29,872 nt of DNA from a virus. The stretch lies in the IMG/VR virus record IMGVR_UViG_3300044984_001899, positions 1-29,872 of that record; one strand, given 5' to 3'. The notes under the pieces are model-generated. The model worked only from the letters and a program-made list of their open reading frames with translations. It was not told the DNA's origin and searched no databases. Of the stretch, positions 27,361 through 29,872 are shown in pieces. The translations under genes were made by a program, and so were the position numbers. The stretch's first letter is position 1, and each line of letters begins with the position of its first letter.

Positions 27361-28860
27361 ATGACTGTAAGCTTGTCAACATTAGTAGGTGCAACATCTA
27401 TCGCAGGAACACTTACCGTATCCGGTGGTGGGACTGGTTCAACTACGCTTGTACTCAACAGCGTACTATTAGGCAATGGTTCATCAGCATTGCAATCAGT
27501 GGCTCCAGGTACGAGTGGTAACGTATTAACTAGCAATGGAACCACCTGGGTATCGGGAGCGGTACCATCTGCTAGTATAGGTATTAGTGTACCTACAGAT
27601 TTTTTAACCGTTACCAACTCACCGCTAACATCCAGTGGTACTATTGCATTATCACTAGCAACAAACCCATTATTACCAAAATTACTTATTGGTCCAACAG
27701 CCTCAGCAAACTACACGCGGTTTCCAAACACGTTAGCTGTTATATCTAGCACCAGTGCTGGAATACAACATAATGAACCACATAATATTGGATTAATTGC
27801 GGAGGGAACTGCAAATGCTGCTGATTCTACTATACATGGCGTTGGGGTTTATGGGGTTGGTTATACTAATGCTGGAACTCGTGCTGGAGGGGTAATAGGT
27901 GAAGGTCATGTATCTGCAACCGGGGATACTGGTAGTGCAATAGGAGTTCGTGGATATTCAAACGATACACATTCTGGTGGAATGAATATTGGGTTGTTTG
28001 CAGAAGCTAGTGGTAGTGCGACTAATAATTACGCACTATACATGAGTAGTGGAAACATTACTAATATTGCTGCACAGACATGGACCTTGGGTGGTAACTT
28101 AACATTTAGTGGAGCCTATACAGTAGCAGTACCAACACTAAGCTTAACTAACGCACTAACAGTTGCTAATGGTGGTACAGGAGCTGCAACGTTAGCTACT
28201 AATAATGTACTGCTGGGTAATGGTACGAGTGCACTACAGGTAGTTGCACCAAGTACTACTGGGAACGTATTAACCAGTAACGGGACTACTTGGATATCTT
28301 CCACCCCTACAGCACCTACAGCGCTAGGCACACCGGGTAGTGGTAATTTTAGCACTGGCACGTTTACATGGCCAACTTTTAATCAAAACACCACCGGTAC
28401 AGCTGCTTCGTTTACGAGCACCACTCAAAACTCACAATTCAACTCAATCGGTATCGGTACCGCAGCATCAGCAACCGCCGGTGAAATTAGAGCAACTAAT
28501 AACATTACTGCGTATTATTCAGATGAACGATTAAAAACTAATATTGTAAATATTTCAAACGCGTTAGAAAAAGTACTGCAATTGAATGGTGTTACATTTA
28601 ATGCAAACGATCTTGCAGCAACTTACGGGTATACTAATCAATCACAACAAGTTGGAGTTATAGCGCAACAAGTTGAGTTGATATTACCTCAAATCGTAGT
28701 ACCAGCTCCGTTTGATATTGGTCAAGATCTAGACGGTAATGAGTTCTCAATTAGCGGTGAGAATTATAAGACAGTTCAGTATGAAAAACTAGTACCGTTA
28801 CTAATTGAAGCAATTAAAGAACTAACAATTGAAGTTAATAAATTAAAAGGTGGTAAATAA
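27361..28860 (+). CDS. Tail fibre with canonical S74 chaperone
   Basis: 499 residues, TAAGGA 8 bases before the ATG. Residues 1-75 hold VSGGGTGSTTLVLNSVLLGN and GNVLTSNGTTWVS. About residues 103-320 are homologous to the middle of the gene at 21769 (IQHNEPHNIGLIAEGTANAA, GVGVYGVGYTNAGTRAGG, GVRGYSNDTHSGG, NNYALYMSSG). After a second set of LTSNGTTW repeats and ATAGEIRATNNI, the S74 intramolecular chaperone starts with SDERLKTNIVNI at residue 387, with VGVIAQQVELILPQIV and VQYEKLVPLLIEAIKEL further on, ending in a short coiled coil. Self-cleavage at S387/D388 after trimerisation is expected from the family. The stop overlaps the next start (TAATG). Confidence 0.9.
   Translation: MTVSLSTLVGATSIAGTLTVSGGGTGSTTLVLNSVLLGNGSSALQSVAPGTSGNVLTSNGTTWVSGAVPSASIGISVPTDFLTVTNSPLTSSGTIALSLATNPLLPKLLIGPTASANYTRFPNTLAVISSTSAGIQHNEPHNIGLIAEGTANAADSTIHGVGVYGVGYTNAGTRAGGVIGEGHVSATGDTGSAIGVRGYSNDTHSGGMNIGLFAEASGSATNNYALYMSSGNITNIAAQTWTLGGNLTFSGAYTVAVPTLSLTNALTVANGGTGAATLATNNVLLGNGTSALQVVAPSTTGNVLTSNGTTWISSTPTAPTALGTPGSGNFSTGTFTWPTFNQNTTGTAASFTSTTQNSQFNSIGIGTAASATAGEIRATNNITAYYSDERLKTNIVNISNALEKVLQLNGVTFNANDLAATYGYTNQSQQVGVIAQQVELILPQIVVPAPFDIGQDLDGNEFSISGENYKTVQYEKLVPLLIEAIKELTIEVNKLKGGK
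27781..27833 (+). repeat. 53-base direct repeat with 22462-22514
   Basis: Partner copy in the S74 fibre gene, encoding HNIGLIAEGTANAADSTI. Confidence 0.8.
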
Positions 28861-29846
28861 TGAAAGAATATACTTACGAGATACTATCGTTATATACCAC
28901 CCCTTCAGTCGATAATTTAACTAGCGTGGTTAAACGGGTTACTTGGAGATATCAAGTTAAAGAAGATACGTATGTAGCAGATGTGTATAACGACACATAT
29001 TTTAATTCTGTTGATCCTAATAACTTTATTGATTATAATAGCTTAACAGCTGAGTTAGTGTTTGATTGGATTAGTCAAGTCGAAGATATAGATAATATTA
29101 AACTGCAGCTAGATGAAAAATTACTAGGTATTAAAATACCGGTAATAGTAGAGAAAGAAATACCATGGAATAGATCTACTGAATACACTGGCACAGAGCA
29201 ATTTATTGTAACACTATCAGGTGATATAATTTTAGGTCCAATGAATTGGAATAGCAGTGAATTTAATAAAATATTAAATCAAAATGGTGTTGATGATTTA
29301 TTACCTACTGATATATTAGCATACAAACAAGGTATTGTACCTATTAGTACTCCGTTAGCAGTATCAGACACGTTAAAGATATACCAGGTAGATATTATAA
29401 ACAATAATACCGGGTTTGATAATATTCTATTCGATGGTACAGATATTACATGGGATTTAACATCAGGTAAAGCTGTTGGTACATATACACCAACATTAAA
29501 ATCAATCGAACATATTAAAACGACTCTTAAACAAAATCTAAGAAATAAATTAGATGTTTTAGAAACCACACCAATTGAAGTAGATGTAGATGGGGTTACA
29601 TTTACAGTATCTGCTACAAATTGGGGACGGTTATTTATTATGACAAAAATACTTCGATTAGCTGACGGTGAAAGTTGTAGTTGGTATAATAATAAAGTTA
29701 AAGTTTCTGTAACAAAAGATCAATTGATGACTATGTTGATTGCTGTTGATGATTATATTGACTCATTATTAGATCAAGAAATTCCAAAAATTGTAGAAAT
29801 TGATAGCTGCACCACTATTAGTCAACTAAAACAAATAGAGATATAA
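28860..29846 (+). CDS. Tail-associated protein of unknown function, DUF4376-like C-terminus
   Basis: 328 residues, start overlapping the stop of the S74 fibre (TAATG). The N-terminal 80 residues (YEILSLYTTPSVDNLTSVVKR, VTWRYQVKEDTYVADVYNDT) resemble small proteins found among tail genes of large phages. The middle is acidic and not recognised. The C-terminal 100 residues (VDVDGVTFTVSATNWGRLFI, W.NN...SVTKDQLMTMLIAV) resemble DUF4376, which occurs in tail-fibre assembly-like proteins; I hold this loosely. There is no signal peptide or membrane helix. From its position between two fibre genes I infer an assembly or baseplate-associated role. Confidence 0.65.
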   Translation: MKEYTYEILSLYTTPSVDNLTSVVKRVTWRYQVKEDTYVADVYNDTYFNSVDPNNFIDYNSLTAELVFDWISQVEDIDNIKLQLDEKLLGIKIPVIVEKEIPWNRSTEYTGTEQFIVTLSGDIILGPMNWNSSEFNKILNQNGVDDLLPTDILAYKQGIVPISTPLAVSDTLKIYQVDIINNNTGFDNILFDGTDITWDLTSGKAVGTYTPTLKSIEHIKTTLKQNLRNKLDVLETTPIEVDVDGVTFTVSATNWGRLFIMTKILRLADGESCSWYNNKVKVSVTKDQLMTMLIAVDDYIDSLLDQEIPKIVEIDSCTTISQLKQIEI

Positions 29847-29847
29847 T

Positions 29848-29872
29848 ATGGCATTACCCACAGCAGGATCAG
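29848..29872 (+). CDS. Start of a tail-fibre-like gene, cut by window end
   Basis: ATG at 29848, one base after the preceding TAA, reading MALPTAGS and running off the window. The start MALPT[AS]G is typical of short fibre or tail proteins in T4-like environmental phages. Only eight codons are visible, so the call rests on this motif and on context. Confidence 0.5.

Noticed and set aside
1-29872. Prophage or attachment site, CRISPR array, tRNA
   Set aside because: No bacterial flank, integrase, regularly spaced short repeats or tRNA-like cloverleaf was seen; the repeats present are coding and protein-domain sized.

Overview
The window is a stretch of a tailed-phage (Caudoviricetes) structural region. 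Every gene is on the + strand. Genes are packed with 1-4 base overlaps or short gaps, and nearly all are recognisable tail-fibre, adhesin or tail-assembly types. There are no bacterial housekeeping, tRNA, rRNA, IS or CRISPR signatures. DNA is AT-rich. The mix of long LamG adhesins, 'NGGTG/LTSNGTTW' fibre repeats, an MALPTAG-type fibre start at the right edge, and TAAATA motifs in the gaps resembles T4-like late regions of large environmental myoviruses. The host cannot be named from this sequence.

Layout. 1-3309: 3' part of a LamG-repeat adhesin (5 modules visible). 3318-3761: tail assembly chaperone-like gene 1. 3796-4137: short fibre-like gene. 4137-4760: fibre/adaptor gene, overlapping by ATGA into 4757-9496, a LamG adhesin with 7 modules. 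9497-9635: the largest non-coding gap, with a candidate promoter, a strong hairpin and a 13-codon mini-ORF. 9636-10235: second adaptor, overlapping by ATGA into 10232-18988, a 2918-residue LamG adhesin with 13 modules. 19001-19444: chaperone-like gene 2. 19466-20920: fibre with a C-terminal endosialidase-type (S74) chaperone. 20963-21769: fibre-like protein. 21769-24363: mosaic fibre with a major-tropism-determinant-like N-terminus and the third copy of the adaptor C-terminal domain. It couples by TAATG to 24363-26864, a beta-propeller protein. 26877-27320: chaperone-like gene 3. 27361-28860: second S74 fibre. 28860-29846: unrecognised tail-associated protein with a DUF4376-like C-terminus. 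29848 to the right edge: start of another fibre gene.

How the genes work together. A unit recurs three times: a gene ending in a conserved domain (FVLEITNGGA ... WVGGT ... GKD[VIL]K), translationally coupled to a large adhesin starting MS[SVI]R, and usually followed by a 147-residue tail assembly chaperone-like gene. The adhesin body can be 7 LamG domains, 13 LamG domains or a beta-propeller. I infer interchangeable receptor-binding cassettes: the conserved adaptor end and adhesin start may be the docking interface, and the chaperone may serve the adhesin. The two LamG paralogues at 1-3309 and 6131-9496 keep nearly identical inter-domain linkers (the 5 differences in the first 150 bases are all synonymous) while their LamG cores have diverged strongly, which fits module exchange or diversifying selection. 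The beta-propeller cassette (about 23.73-27.32 kb) is visibly more AT-rich than its surroundings and looks imported. Its left border coincides with the end of a 330-base tandem duplication.
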